Below are positions 1-8,750 of a stretch of DNA of 15,339 nucleotides, in pieces. A program made the position numbers and the translations under genes. Below the pieces are notes generated by a model. It made no database searches and was not told the DNA's origin. It saw only the letters and a program-made list of their open reading frames with translations. Within the stretch, counting starts at the first letter, position 1. The number at the start of each line of letters is the position of its first letter. Source of the stretch: Parvularculaceae bacterium UBA4496 (GTDB lineage: Bacteria > Pseudomonadota > Alphaproteobacteria > Caulobacterales > Parvularculaceae); assembly GCA_002388885.1 (NCBI GenBank), contig DGNI01000055.1, forward strand, positions 53,817 to 69,155, written 5' to 3'.

Positions 1-201
1 CTGATCGAGCGCCGTTTCAAGAACGCCTATGTCGATCCGCGCTTTATCAATCGCCGCCTGATCGCGCGCTGGCAATACGTTAATGACGACGATGGCCGAA
101 ATCAGCGCCAGGATGGCGAGAACAACGAGCAATTCCACGAGCGTGATGCCGCGCTGCGACCGGCGGTTTTTCGCTTTCTTCTTTGTCATGGTTTTTTTCA
201 T
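1..201 (-). CDS. gspG: Type II secretion major pseudopilin GspG, N-terminal part (cut by window edge)
   Basis: GspG subunits polymerise into the periplasmic pseudopilus that pushes folded substrates through the GspD secretin. Only the first 67 codons are present; the gene runs off the left edge. The start is ATG at 201, with GGAG a few bases upstream; ATG at 189 is an alternative. There is a basic leader of 18 residues, then the prepilin peptidase site RG/ITLVELLVV with Glu at mature position +5, followed by a hydrophobic helix (LAILALISAIVVI). The cleavage site has Ile at +1 where most pseudopilins have Phe. The basic, Ala-rich region after the helix fits GspG. It follows gspF after 17 bases, as in gsp operons. 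GspG is preferred over GspH/I/J because of gene order and the start of the globular domain, but the calcium-binding C-terminus that would settle it is outside the window. Confidence 0.88.
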   Translation of the reverse strand, partial: MKKTMTKKKAKNRRSQRGITLVELLVVLAILALISAIVVINVLPARDQAAIDKARIDIGVLETALDQ

Positions 202-218
202 AAATAACTTCTCCATCC

Positions 219-1433
219 TTACCCGGCCGCAAGCGTGTTGAGACGCAGGATCGGCAATAATATTGATAGGACGATGACAAGCACCGCGCCGCCCATGCCG
301 ACAATAATAGCCGGTTCGAGCAGTCTCAACGCCACTGTCGAGGCCGTATCAAACTCTTCTTCAAGCTGCAGCGCCGCCTTGTCCAGGAGTTCAGCCAATG
401 CGCCCGCGCGCTCGCCCGCCGCCACCATATGCACCAGCATTGGCGGAAGCGCGTTTGCACGCTTCAGCGCGGCCGCCAGTGAAGCGCCTTCTCCCACCAT
501 GGTAACGGTGCGGTTGAGGCGATCGCGGATATAGGCGTTCGACAGCGTTCGCTGCGCGCCCACAAGACTGTCCAGCAAAGGCGCGCCGCCGGAAAACAGC
601 GTCGCCAGGGTGCGGGCAAACCGTGAGCCATCCACCGCGCGCATCAGCCTGCCCAACACCGGAACGCCGAGGAGAAACTTGTCAAAGGCGAGCCTGACGG
701 GTGGTTCTTTCAGCGCGCGCCACGTAGCAACACAAAGAATCATAAGCGCCACCAGCGCATAGAGGCCATATGCGACGGTCCAGTCGGAAATACCAACGAT
801 GATTTTTGTCAGCAACGGCAGCTCTTCGCCGAACGCATTGAACTGCGCGATGATTTTCGGCACCACGAAAATCATCAGCGCTATTACGACGCACGCTGCA
901 ATTACAGCCAGCGCAGCAGGATAAATCAAAGACGCAATCGCCTTGTTTTTAATAGCCCGGTTTTTCTCAAGCATCGTTGCGAGGCGGTCGAGTACGCCGC
1001 CAAGGTCGCCGGAGGTTTCGCCCGCAGCGATGACGGCGCGATAAAGCACCGGGAACGACTTCGGATCTTCGGCCAGTGCGTCGGCGAAACGCCAGCCTTC
1101 CATTACACGTTCGCGCACGGCGATAAGCCGTGTACGGGCCGGACCGGTTTCCGATTGAGCCGCAACAGCGTTAAGGGCTTCCTCAAGCGGCGTGCCGGCG
1201 CCGATCAGCGCTGATAGCTGACGCGTGACGACCACAAGTTGCGAGGCTTTAACGCGCGGGTCTTTCGACGCAAACGGGCGAGCGGCCTTCTCTGAGCGCG
1301 GCGCGGAAAGTTTCACTGGCGTCAGGTTCAAACGGCGCAATTCATGCCGCGCCTGGCGCTGACTGTCCGCAGACAACATGCCCCGTTTGACCTTGCCGCC
1401 GAGATCCAGCGCCTCATATTCAAACGCTGGCAT
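219..1433 (-). CDS. gspF: Type II secretion inner-membrane platform protein GspF
   Basis: GspF is the polytopic inner-membrane core of the T2SS assembly platform; it links the GspE ATPase to pseudopilus assembly. The 404-residue protein opens with MPAFEYEALD, the usual family N-terminus. It has two repeated T2SSF cytoplasmic domains (about residues 65-190 and 268-392), each with the Ala-Gly-Glu motif (AAGETSGDL and AAGERAGAL). Three membrane segments lie at about 168-192, 220-238 and 373-396. The start is ATG at 1433 because AGGAGG sits 6 bases upstream of it; the in-frame ATG at 1439 directly abuts that site and the GTG at 1457 precedes it. The start overlaps the end of gspE by 14 bases, so the two are probably translationally coupled. 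Length and domain layout are normal for the family. Confidence 0.95.
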   Translation of the reverse strand: MPAFEYEALDLGGKVKRGMLSADSQRQARHELRRLNLTPVKLSAPRSEKAARPFASKDPRVKASQLVVVTRQLSALIGAGTPLEEALNAVAAQSETGPARTRLIAVRERVMEGWRFADALAEDPKSFPVLYRAVIAAGETSGDLGGVLDRLATMLEKNRAIKNKAIASLIYPAALAVIAACVVIALMIFVVPKIIAQFNAFGEELPLLTKIIVGISDWTVAYGLYALVALMILCVATWRALKEPPVRLAFDKFLLGVPVLGRLMRAVDGSRFARTLATLFSGGAPLLDSLVGAQRTLSNAYIRDRLNRTVTMVGEGASLAAALKRANALPPMLVHMVAAGERAGALAELLDKAALQLEEEFDTASTVALRLLEPAIIVGMGGAVLVIVLSILLPILRLNTLAAG

Positions 1434-2925
1434 CGTCATCCTCCTGACGCACCACACGCAAGACTTCTTCTATAGAGGTTGTGCCCGCCAGCGTGTGACG
1501 GAAACCTGACTGCGCCAGCGTTTCCACTTTCGCGAAAGCATAGTCGCCAAGCTCATGTTCGCTGGCGTCGTCATGAATAAGACGCTTCATCTTATCGTCT
1601 ACGATAATAAGTTCATAAACGCCGACACGCCCTTCATAGCCGGTGTGATTGCACCGCCCGCATCCTTTGGCTTGATAAAGCGTGAGCGGCATGCCTGTCG
1701 GCGCGTCCATCATGCGTCGCGCCGCATCATCGGCATCGTAAGGTTGTTTGCAGGACGGACACAGCCGCCTGACGAGACGCTGCGCCAGCACAGCCGCCAC
1801 AGTAGACGATAGCAAAAACGGCTCGACGCCCATATCGCGCAGACGCGTGATGGCGCCGACGGCGGAATTCGTATGCACTGTGGAAAGTACTAGATGACCA
1901 GTGAGCGACGCCTGAACGGCGATTTCCGCTGTTTCGACATCCCTGATCTCACCGACCATGACAATGTCCGGATCCTGGCGAAGAATGGCGCGCAGACCTG
2001 TCGCAAACGTCATCCCTACTTTTGGATTGATTTGCGTCTGGCCGACGCCCTCCAGCGCGTATTCAACTGGGTCCTCTACAGTGAGAATATTTCGGCTCGG
2101 GTCGTTCAGAAGCGTCAGCGCGCCATAAAGCGTCGTCGTTTTCCCCGAACCGGTCGGACCAGTGACAAGAATAACCCCGTTTGGACGGTTCAACACATGC
2201 TTGAAGCGCGAAAGCACATCCGCCGGCATGCCGAGACCATCGAGGTCGAGCCGCGCTTCGTCTTTGTCGAGAATACGCATAACAACACGTTCGCCAAACC
2301 GCGCCGGCAGGGTCGAGACGCGCACGTCAACGGCCTTGCCGCCGAGCGCAATTGAAATTCGCCCATCCTGCGGCACGCGCCGTTCGGCTATATCGAGCCG
2401 CGCCATGACTTTGACGCGCGAGGTCAACACTGGCGTCATGCGCGACGGCAGGGACAGCACTTCACGTAATACGCCGTCGATCCGCAATCGAACGGAAAGT
2501 GCGTTTTCATATGGCTCGATGTGAATATCTGACGCCTTGACCTTTACCGCTTCGGCGATCAGCGCATTAATGAGGCGAATGACCGGCGCGTCGTTTTCAC
2601 TGTCGAGGAGATCAGCGGTTCTCGGCAGGCCTTCAGCCAGCGACGCCAGATCGCCTTCCTCATCATCGAGGTTCAAGTCCGATGTTGAAATACCCTCAAC
2701 GGAGTAGACTTCCGACAGCCGCCGTTCGAATGCGTCACCTGGCATGGCGTCGACTGTAATAGGCGCACCCACTGCCCGGCGGGCCTCAATCAGCGCCCAC
2801 GGGTCTGGCTGTCCGCGCGCACCCAGAACGACCGGGTTCGCTTCCGCATCTAGCACGATCAGCCCTCGCTCTTTTGCAAAAGCGTAGGCAAGACGCGTCT
2901 TTCTGATATCCGTCGTTTCGCTCAT
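1420..2925 (-). CDS. gspE: Type II secretion ATPase GspE
   Basis: GspE is the cytoplasmic hexameric ATPase that powers pseudopilus extension. The 501-residue protein has an N-terminal domain, then the ATPase core: SDIHIEP near 132-138, Walker A GPTGSGKT at 256-263, Walker B region DPDIVMVGEIRD at about 318-329, and STVHTNSA in the His box. A four-Cys zinc module has C389, C392, C422 and C425 (CPSC and CGRC, 29 residues apart), typical of GspE and PilB. I chose ATG at 2925 (MSETTD), 19 bases after the gspD stop, with AAAGG close upstream. An in-frame start at 2985 would add 20 low-complexity residues and overlap gspD by about 40 bases. It lies between gspD and gspF in the standard order, with intact motifs and normal length. 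Confidence 0.96.
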   Translation of the reverse strand: MSETTDIRKTRLAYAFAKERGLIVLDAEANPVVLGARGQPDPWALIEARRAVGAPITVDAMPGDAFERRLSEVYSVEGISTSDLNLDDEEGDLASLAEGLPRTADLLDSENDAPVIRLINALIAEAVKVKASDIHIEPYENALSVRLRIDGVLREVLSLPSRMTPVLTSRVKVMARLDIAERRVPQDGRISIALGGKAVDVRVSTLPARFGERVVMRILDKDEARLDLDGLGMPADVLSRFKHVLNRPNGVILVTGPTGSGKTTTLYGALTLLNDPSRNILTVEDPVEYALEGVGQTQINPKVGMTFATGLRAILRQDPDIVMVGEIRDVETAEIAVQASLTGHLVLSTVHTNSAVGAITRLRDMGVEPFLLSSTVAAVLAQRLVRRLCPSCKQPYDADDAARRMMDAPTGMPLTLYQAKGCGRCNHTGYEGRVGVYELIIVDDKMKRLIHDDASEHELGDYAFAKVETLAQSGFRHTLAGTTSIEEVLRVVRQEDDDASV

Positions 2926-2944
2926 AGCCTTTGGCGGGTAAGCC

Positions 2945-4975
2945 TTACTGTCGCCCTGTTTGTTGCTCGGGCGCCGGTTCGCCAACCCCGGTCACTTCAT
3001 CAATCAGGCGTTCCATATTCGATACCGGTCCGCCGTCACGCAACAGTTCGCGCGCGCGTATGTAATCGAATTTGCGTTTGGTCGCCGCTTGTGCTGTTGC
3101 ACGGTCGCGAATGATCGTCGGCCGGATAAACACCATCAGATTCTGACGGCGCCGCTCCTTTGCTGATTGCTTGAATAGATTTCCGACGCCCGGAATATCT
3201 CCGAGAAACGGTACTTTTTCCTGCCGGTCTTCGCGCTGGTCGTCAATCAAGCCGCCAATGACGAGAATGTCGCCATTATCGACGAGCGCCGTTGTTGTTA
3301 TCTCTCGTTTGTTCGTGATCAGGTCAGGCGAATTGGTCGTGATAGGGCCCGCAATAGAGGAAATTTCCTGTATAATCTCCATGGTCACGGTATCGCCTTC
3401 GTTGATCTGCGGCGTCACTTCGAGAATAACGCCCACCTGTTCACGATTGAAAGTTCGGAACGCATTTTCGAAATTATCGCCTATCGCTTCGCCGGTTGTG
3501 ATCGGAATTTCCTGCCCGACCTGAAGCCGCGCCGTCTGATTATTCAGGGTCACGACTGACGGCGTCGAAAGCACGTTCGAGTCTGAATCGTTTTTCAGTG
3601 CGGTCAGAATGCCGCCGAAAATATTGCCGTTGCCGAATTCAAAACCGCCGCCGAGGGTCAGCCCCTGAATGCCGATCAGCGACTGCAGAGCCTGCGTCGC
3701 CAACTGCGAGCGCAAGCCCTCCGAAGTTGTATTGGTTGTAACGCCGTCATCGGTCACAACAGTGGATGTCGTCTCAAACACATCATTGAACCGGCCACCG
3801 CTTAACAATGCCGCGCCCGCCGCCGGAAAAATGTTGGGCGAGCCGGAAAAATTAGTCGCCGAGAAAGGTATATTGTCGCCGGTCAGGAAATACTGAACGC
3901 CAAGCGCCCGCGCCGCCGTATCGGAAATTTCAACCACAATCGCTTCCACCAGCACCTGCGGGCGGCGGATGTCGAGCTTATCGATCACATTCTGAAGCGT
4001 ACGCTGAATGCTCGCGTCGCCATTAATAATGATGGCGTTGGTTGGCGCGTGGAATGACACAGTTGCACGATTACGCGTAAGTTGCGGTTCTCCATTTGGG
4101 TTTTGCGTTGCGCTGTTGGCGACCTCTGTTAGCAAAGGCGCCAGCTCTTCCGCGCTTGCATGCTTGAGATAGATGACGGTCAGGTCAGACGTTTCCTCGC
4201 CATACTGATCAAGCTCGCTAATCACCATTTCAAGCCGGCTCATCAATACGGGTTCCGCTCGAACCAGCAGCGAGTTGCTGGCATCCACCGGCACGACGCT
4301 GAATGTGGTGCGACTATTACCCTCTTCAGAAAGCTGCTGTGCAAGATCGAGAACCAGTCTCGCGATATCGGACGAGGAAGCATGCTGAAGCGCAATCGTA
4401 CGGAATATGGTCGAGTCCTGATCGAGCGTTCGCAACACCTGTTCAATACGCGCGACATTGTCAGCCGTATCAACGATGATTACGGAATTGCCCGTGCGTA
4501 CTGGGCTGACAACTCCATTCTGGCCGATGATCTGTGCAAGGTTTGCTGCGGCCTCGCGCGCATCCACATAATTCAACCTGACGATCTGCGTTACGAAATC
4601 GGAACCACGCCCCTCGCCGACGCGCCCTGCAGCGCGCGCCGCCTCCTGTAGCGGCACAATCCGGTACTTGCCTTCGCCCGCCGGGGTCGCAACGAAATCA
4701 TTTAGCCGCAGCATCGCTTGAAACAGCTCCCAAGCCTCGTCAGCGCACAGTCCGCCATTGGGCGGCGACTTTACCGTCACCCGACCCTGAACAGCCGGAT
4801 CAAGTAGAAAGGTGCGTCCGGTGCGCATGGCGATTTCATCGATAACCGCCCTGATATCCGCTTCTTCATAGTTCAAGGCTGCCCCGCAGTTTTCCTGCGC
4901 GGCGGCGGTCAGCGGCATGGCCGTTCCGGCAAGAAACACGCCCACGGCCAGAAGCTTTGCACGTATCGTCCCCAT
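2945..4975 (-). CDS. gspD: Type II secretion outer-membrane secretin GspD
   Basis: GspD forms the multimeric outer-membrane channel of the T2SS. The 676-residue protein has a Sec signal peptide (about residues 1-26, cleavage near TAAA/QE). Next come periplasmic domains N0 (about 32-107), N1 (128-188), N2 (190-258) and N3 (264-338), then the secretin domain (about 345-622). Secretin signatures include VLSTPSVVTLNNQ, VGQEIPI, VGVILEVTPQI, KVPFLGDIPGVGNLF and the terminal VFIRPTII. A charged tail of about 50 residues follows, where pilotin contacts map in some secretins. The start ATG at 4975 shares its A with the gspC stop (TAATG), so translation is coupled. C30 and C77 are the only cysteines seen in the N0 region and could pair; that is inference. 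Confidence 0.96.
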   Translation of the reverse strand: MGTIRAKLLAVGVFLAGTAMPLTAAAQENCGAALNYEEADIRAVIDEIAMRTGRTFLLDPAVQGRVTVKSPPNGGLCADEAWELFQAMLRLNDFVATPAGEGKYRIVPLQEAARAAGRVGEGRGSDFVTQIVRLNYVDAREAAANLAQIIGQNGVVSPVRTGNSVIIVDTADNVARIEQVLRTLDQDSTIFRTIALQHASSSDIARLVLDLAQQLSEEGNSRTTFSVVPVDASNSLLVRAEPVLMSRLEMVISELDQYGEETSDLTVIYLKHASAEELAPLLTEVANSATQNPNGEPQLTRNRATVSFHAPTNAIIINGDASIQRTLQNVIDKLDIRRPQVLVEAIVVEISDTAARALGVQYFLTGDNIPFSATNFSGSPNIFPAAGAALLSGGRFNDVFETTSTVVTDDGVTTNTTSEGLRSQLATQALQSLIGIQGLTLGGGFEFGNGNIFGGILTALKNDSDSNVLSTPSVVTLNNQTARLQVGQEIPITTGEAIGDNFENAFRTFNREQVGVILEVTPQINEGDTVTMEIIQEISSIAGPITTNSPDLITNKREITTTALVDNGDILVIGGLIDDQREDRQEKVPFLGDIPGVGNLFKQSAKERRRQNLMVFIRPTIIRDRATAQAATKRKFDYIRARELLRDGGPVSNMERLIDEVTGVGEPAPEQQTGRQ

Positions 4976-5793
4976 TACTCCGTCCCCAACTCCTTGAACG
5001 AGAGCGAAACCGACTGAACAGTTCCGCCACGCTCAACTACAATTTCCGCGGCGCCGGTGCGCGCTACGTCATTCATTAGCCGCGCCATCGCCGCCGGTTC
5101 CAGCGGCGGCGGCGCGCCATTGATCGATTTCAGAATATCCCCGTTTCGCAGTCCGGAACTATCAAACGCCGTCCTGTTGCTACCGGCGAAAATCGCTACT
5201 GCAGGCTGGCCGCTGGAGTCCTGCGCCGCCCGCAAACTGAAAATCTTTTGTAGATCGGCGAGTGTTAGATTTCGTTGCGCGGGCGCGGCTGACACCTCTG
5301 GCGACAATCGTGCAGGCTGAGACGCGCGCGCCTTCGTTTCAAAGCGCAAGGATTCACGCGCCCCGTTCTGTTCGATGATTACCTGATCGGCGTAAACCGC
5401 AACGAGCGTTACGCCATTGATGATCGTATTCCCGACTTCAAAAGATTTTTGAGTGCCGTCCGGTCTGCGAATAATCGCAGAAGGGTTATCGTCCCCCGCC
5501 CAGACACCTGTCAGCGTCAGATCGAGCGCTGTCTCTGCAACCTCCGGCGCCTGATCAACCGGTGCGGCTGCGATTTCAGCTTTCGGAAACGGGCTCTTTA
5601 CAACCTGCGCCGTATGGCGTTGCAACTGATTTGTCGATAACGCGGCATAGGCGTCGCCCTGCGGCCCTTCCAACGGCGCGAAGATCGACCATGCCGCGCG
5701 CGCCAGAATAGCGCCCAGCAATATCACCAGAAGAATTTCCGCGACGCGCGGCGCCAGCGCGCCGCCAAGCACGCCTTTCGCCCTGCCCGCCAT
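4975..5793 (-). CDS. gspC: Type II secretion inner-membrane protein GspC (HR domain plus PDZ)
   Basis: GspC links the inner-membrane platform to the secretin and is thought to help recognise substrate. From ATG at 5793 the protein has 272 residues: a short cytoplasmic head, one membrane helix at about 17-38 (ILLVILLGAILARAAW), a Pro/Ala linker, the homology region (about 91-153, starting LTLTGVWAGDD) that binds the secretin N0 domain, and a C-terminal PDZ domain (about 198-267; SSGLRNGDILKSINGAPP). The start is uncertain: a GTG at 5838 extends the frame by 15 residues (RRRWWKLASLEISA) and neither start has a strong ribosome site. It is the first gene of the gspC-D-E-F-G run and its stop overlaps gspD by one base. 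A C-terminal PDZ rather than a coiled coil matches the Klebsiella/Vibrio subtype. Confidence 0.9.
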   Translation of the reverse strand: MAGRAKGVLGGALAPRVAEILLVILLGAILARAAWSIFAPLEGPQGDAYAALSTNQLQRHTAQVVKSPFPKAEIAAAPVDQAPEVAETALDLTLTGVWAGDDNPSAIIRRPDGTQKSFEVGNTIINGVTLVAVYADQVIIEQNGARESLRFETKARASQPARLSPEVSAAPAQRNLTLADLQKIFSLRAAQDSSGQPAVAIFAGSNRTAFDSSGLRNGDILKSINGAPPPLEPAAMARLMNDVARTGAAEIVVERGGTVQSVSLSFKELGTE

Positions 5794-5903
5794 GGCTGAA
5801 ATCTCTAGACTGGCCAACTTCCACCACCTGCGCCGCACGCTCCCGCGGCGCGTACTGACTTTCCGGCGTCTTTAGTAACCATAAAGCCTTATCAAAACGA
5901 TAT

Positions 5904-5931
5904 GCAGCCGCCCATAGATTAGGACGGCTGC
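5904..5931. repeat. 7-bp inverted repeat upstream of gspC
   Basis: GCAGCCG at 5904-5910 pairs perfectly with CGGCTGC at 5925-5931 across a 14-base AT-rich loop. It lies in the roughly 280-base gap between the TBDR stop and gspC, 110 bases upstream of the gspC ATG. It could be an operator or a leader hairpin for the gsp operon. I could not place a convincing -35/-10 pair near it. Confidence 0.35.
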
Positions 5932-5959
5932 GCCTGAATTTCATTCCAAAAGTTACGGC

Positions 5960-5993
5960 AAAAGCACTGAAATTCTTCAGAATTTCCGCTTTT
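5960..5993 (-). terminator. Terminator-like hairpin after the TBDR gene, symmetric in both directions
   Basis: AAAAGC at 5960-5965 pairs with GCTTTT at 5988-5993. Inside, GAAATTCT at 5969-5976 pairs with AGAATTTC at 5979-5986 over a minimal loop, giving a 14-bp stem with a small internal bulge. Each strand ends in TTTT, so it can act as a bidirectional terminator. It sits about 80 bases past the TBDR stop (6071) and upstream of gspC, which separates the receptor transcript from the gsp operon. The inner stem is AT-rich and the U-tract short, so efficiency may be moderate. Confidence 0.55.
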
Positions 5994-6070
5994 ACCCTTC
6001 CTAGGTAACAATTCCTTAAGAAGATACGCATTCCCGCCGGAAATGTTGCCTAGAATTAAGGGCCGTTCTC

Positions 6071-8680
6071 CTAGAACTTCGCTGTCAGGCTGGCCGACAG
6101 GCTCCTTCCGCGAGCATAAGTATTGAACTCGGTTTCGCCGAGCCCGCTACGTTGGAATTCACGGTGCTCCGTGCCGAGGAGGTTGCGGGCGCTCAAACCG
6201 ATAGTGAAATCGGTTCCCTGAATCTCGACGTGCTGACGAAACACGGCATCGAGTTGAATTCCCGGCTTTTCCACCACATCCGGAATGCCGCCGGCCGCCG
6301 CCGGACTGCCGCGCTGAAGAATGCGTTCGCCTGTCCAGCCTACGAGAATGGTGAACTGATCATCATCGCCTTCCCAGCCGAATTGGGCGTTAGCGGTATG
6401 TGTCGGCGTGCCTTGCAGCGGCTTGCCGTCGAGATCGAACAAGAATGCATCCACTTCCGTACCGGAGAAGGGGTTGCGGACAGTATCTCCTTCTTTCAGC
6501 TTAATTTCGGATTCAGTGTAGGTGTAGTTGACCGAAAACAGCCATTCACGGTTTTCGAAAAACGCGCCGGAAATCGGAGAGTCAAATCTCGTCCGGTACT
6601 CAAACTCACCGCCATACAGCTGTGCTTCCGGTGAGTTGATGAACGTCGTATCGAATTCAAACTGCGTCGATTCAAACTGGATCTCTTCAATCGGATTTTC
6701 GATCTTCTTGTAGAAACCCGCTAAAGTGAGGAACTGGTTGCGCCCCAGATAGAATTCATAGCGCGCATCATAGTTTCTGAACTCGCTGTCAACCAGAAAG
6801 CGGTTTCCGCGATAGGAACGGTCATTTTCCGGATCGAAGAACAGCGAGGCGGCGAGTTCGCGGAATTGTGGACGCGCGATCGTGTGTGAGTAGCCGAGAC
6901 GGAACTGCATGTCGTCAAGGAAGTTCCAGGTCAGCGTAGCCGACGGCAACCAATAATCATTTTGCAATTCGGTGAACGGGCCGAAATTGTTCGGATTCAT
7001 CGGATCCGTCGCCGCAAAACGATTGAAGGTTGTGACCGTCTGATCGGAATCCTCATACCGGACGCCGACTGTTGTGCGGACGGTGGGGATCATTTCAGCA
7101 TCGACCTGCGCATAGGCGGCGTGGATTTGCAGTTTACCGGCATAAGAATCGGAACTGGTCGACGTTTCGATGAGTACAAACCGCGCCGGGTCGATATTGT
7201 CCGGAGAGAAAAGAAAGTCCGGCCGCGCCATCTGTACGTCCAGCGGCAACGAGTTGCCGCCGGCGAAACGCAGCGCAATCAGGTTGTATTCGCGATCATT
7301 GTCGGAATATTCGTAACCGGCCGAAACGGTTGCGTCGCGAGCGCCGGAAAGCGGGATGTGATACAGAAAATCGATACCGCCGCTAAGGGCTTCATCCGAA
7401 AGATCGGAGAAATTGATTGTCCGGTTGTTGGCTTGTGAATAGAGCGGCGCGCCGTCAGCGTCTTTGATGCGACGTAGAAACTGATCGTATGGCGTGTCCC
7501 GTGTGGAGCGGCCGTATGAGCCCCGCCAGTTTACTTCAAAATCCCCAAAACCATGCTCTCCGGACAGTTGTGCGAAGGTCAACTGACGCTCAAGCCATGT
7601 GCTCGATTCATCGAGGACCTGCCCGGTGCCGGGGGCGTTGGTGTTGAAGCCCTCGACAATCTGGGATTCCTTCCGGCCGGAATGGATATAAAGGAGTGTC
7701 GCCTGTACGACGCTTTCGCTCCAGCCAAGAGTAGCAGACCCAAGCGCGTTTACCGTTGCATCAAGGCTGGTTTCGATTGACGTATAGTCGTTGCCGAGCG
7801 TGTCGCCGGCGACACGCTGCTGAATGGCTTCTTCAGTCGTCCAGTCCTGCTTGTACCCGACAACGCCGACCAGCCCCAGCGTCGCATCCGAACTGATGTC
7901 GAACGAAACACCGCCGTCAAGGGACCCTTCAAAATTAGGTCCGAGCGTTCCGCTTTGAATGACTGAGAGCGGTGAGTTGACAAGGCTCTCGCCGACAGCT
8001 TCACGCGCGGCGTCATCGGCTGGCAGCGGTTCTCCAGCGTCAATCAGCGCCTGAATAGGATCTGGGATATCCCGCAATCCGTCATCATAACCCAGCCAAT
8101 CGCGGTCGCCGCCACGAACGAAAATTCCGTTATGCGCTGTGGTGAACGTATTCATGCCGACGCCCACTTTGGCGTTCAGGAAAGGCTCGCCAGGATCGCG
8201 CAGCGTGTGCAGGTCGATGATACCGCCGCCGAATTCGCCTGGATAGTTTGGCGAGAACGTTTTCTGGACGGTTGCGCCGCCGAGAATGTTTGACGGAAAG
8301 AGATCGAGCGGCACCGTTCTGCGCAGCGGTTCCGGGCTCGGTAGAGGGGACCCGTTTAGACGCGCCGACGAATATCTGTCGCCAAGACCGCGGACGTAAG
8401 CGAATTTGCCGCCGACAACACTGAGGCCACTGAGGCGCGTGAGGGCTAAAGCGGCGTTATCGTCGCCCGTGCGGGAAAGGTCGTCTTCTGAAAGAAAGGT
8501 CGCGACCTGAGACGTCGCCCTTAGCGGATCGGGAATGTTGCGGCCGCGGACGATGATCTGGTCGGTAATGGTCGGCTGGATGTTGAGCGCTGCGTCTTCA
8601 TCCTGGGCGAAAGCGACCGACGGAGCGATCAGCATGGTCGTCCCTAAAAGCACGCTGCCTAAATTGAGATAGGACTTCAT
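6071..8680 (-). CDS. TonB-dependent outer-membrane receptor
   Basis: This predicted active transporter is an outer-membrane beta-barrel powered by TonB/ExbBD. The 869-residue protein has a signal peptide (about 1-25, cleavage near AFA/QD) and a TonB-box-like QIIVRG at about 41-46. The plug domain spans about 50-160 and includes YVRGLGDRYSS, LPSPEPLRRTVPLDLFP and GEFGGGIIDLHT, followed by a barrel that ends in a terminal Phe (SASLTAKF). The plug wording belongs to a proteobacterial receptor subgroup that I associate with beta-helix lipoprotein partners. The start is ATG at 8680 with AAGG upstream, not the in-frame TTG at 8710, which lies in the T-tract of the preceding terminator. It follows the lipoprotein gene by 70 bases with no room for its own promoter after the terminator. 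The substrate cannot be read from sequence; the PHO box upstream of the pair suggests a phosphate-containing compound. Confidence 0.93.
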   Translation of the reverse strand: MKSYLNLGSVLLGTTMLIAPSVAFAQDEDAALNIQPTITDQIIVRGRNIPDPLRATSQVATFLSEDDLSRTGDDNAALALTRLSGLSVVGGKFAYVRGLGDRYSSARLNGSPLPSPEPLRRTVPLDLFPSNILGGATVQKTFSPNYPGEFGGGIIDLHTLRDPGEPFLNAKVGVGMNTFTTAHNGIFVRGGDRDWLGYDDGLRDIPDPIQALIDAGEPLPADDAAREAVGESLVNSPLSVIQSGTLGPNFEGSLDGGVSFDISSDATLGLVGVVGYKQDWTTEEAIQQRVAGDTLGNDYTSIETSLDATVNALGSATLGWSESVVQATLLYIHSGRKESQIVEGFNTNAPGTGQVLDESSTWLERQLTFAQLSGEHGFGDFEVNWRGSYGRSTRDTPYDQFLRRIKDADGAPLYSQANNRTINFSDLSDEALSGGIDFLYHIPLSGARDATVSAGYEYSDNDREYNLIALRFAGGNSLPLDVQMARPDFLFSPDNIDPARFVLIETSTSSDSYAGKLQIHAAYAQVDAEMIPTVRTTVGVRYEDSDQTVTTFNRFAATDPMNPNNFGPFTELQNDYWLPSATLTWNFLDDMQFRLGYSHTIARPQFRELAASLFFDPENDRSYRGNRFLVDSEFRNYDARYEFYLGRNQFLTLAGFYKKIENPIEEIQFESTQFEFDTTFINSPEAQLYGGEFEYRTRFDSPISGAFFENREWLFSVNYTYTESEIKLKEGDTVRNPFSGTEVDAFLFDLDGKPLQGTPTHTANAQFGWEGDDDQFTILVGWTGERILQRGSPAAAGGIPDVVEKPGIQLDAVFRQHVEIQGTDFTIGLSARNLLGTEHREFQRSGLGETEFNTYARGRSLSASLTAKF

Positions 8681-8708
8681 GATAAATACCTTAAATCTGG
8701 GTGCGAAC

Positions 8709-8741
8709 AAAAAGCCGGGCGGCGCGGGTTCGCGCCGCCCG
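8709..8741 (-). terminator. Strong intrinsic terminator between lipoprotein and TBDR genes
   Basis: On the minus strand a perfect 11-bp GC stem (8741-8731 with 8726-8716, CGGGCGGCGCG and complement) with a 4-base loop is followed by GC and TTTTT (8713-8709). It begins 10 bases past the lipoprotein stop and ends 28 bases before the receptor ATG. It probably ends most lipoprotein transcripts and lets a fraction read through into the receptor gene. Confidence 0.88.
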
Positions 8742-8750
8742 AACGCTCAA

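Noticed and set aside
2926..2985. Upstream extension of gspE by 20 codons
   Set aside because: It overlaps the gspD end by about 40 bases and adds residues without family similarity; ATG 2925 fits operon spacing.
5576..6031. Minus-strand frame of 151 codons between TBDR and gspC
   Set aside because: It overlaps gspC out of frame and runs through the terminator-like hairpin; no ribosome site and Arg/Ala-rich shadow composition.
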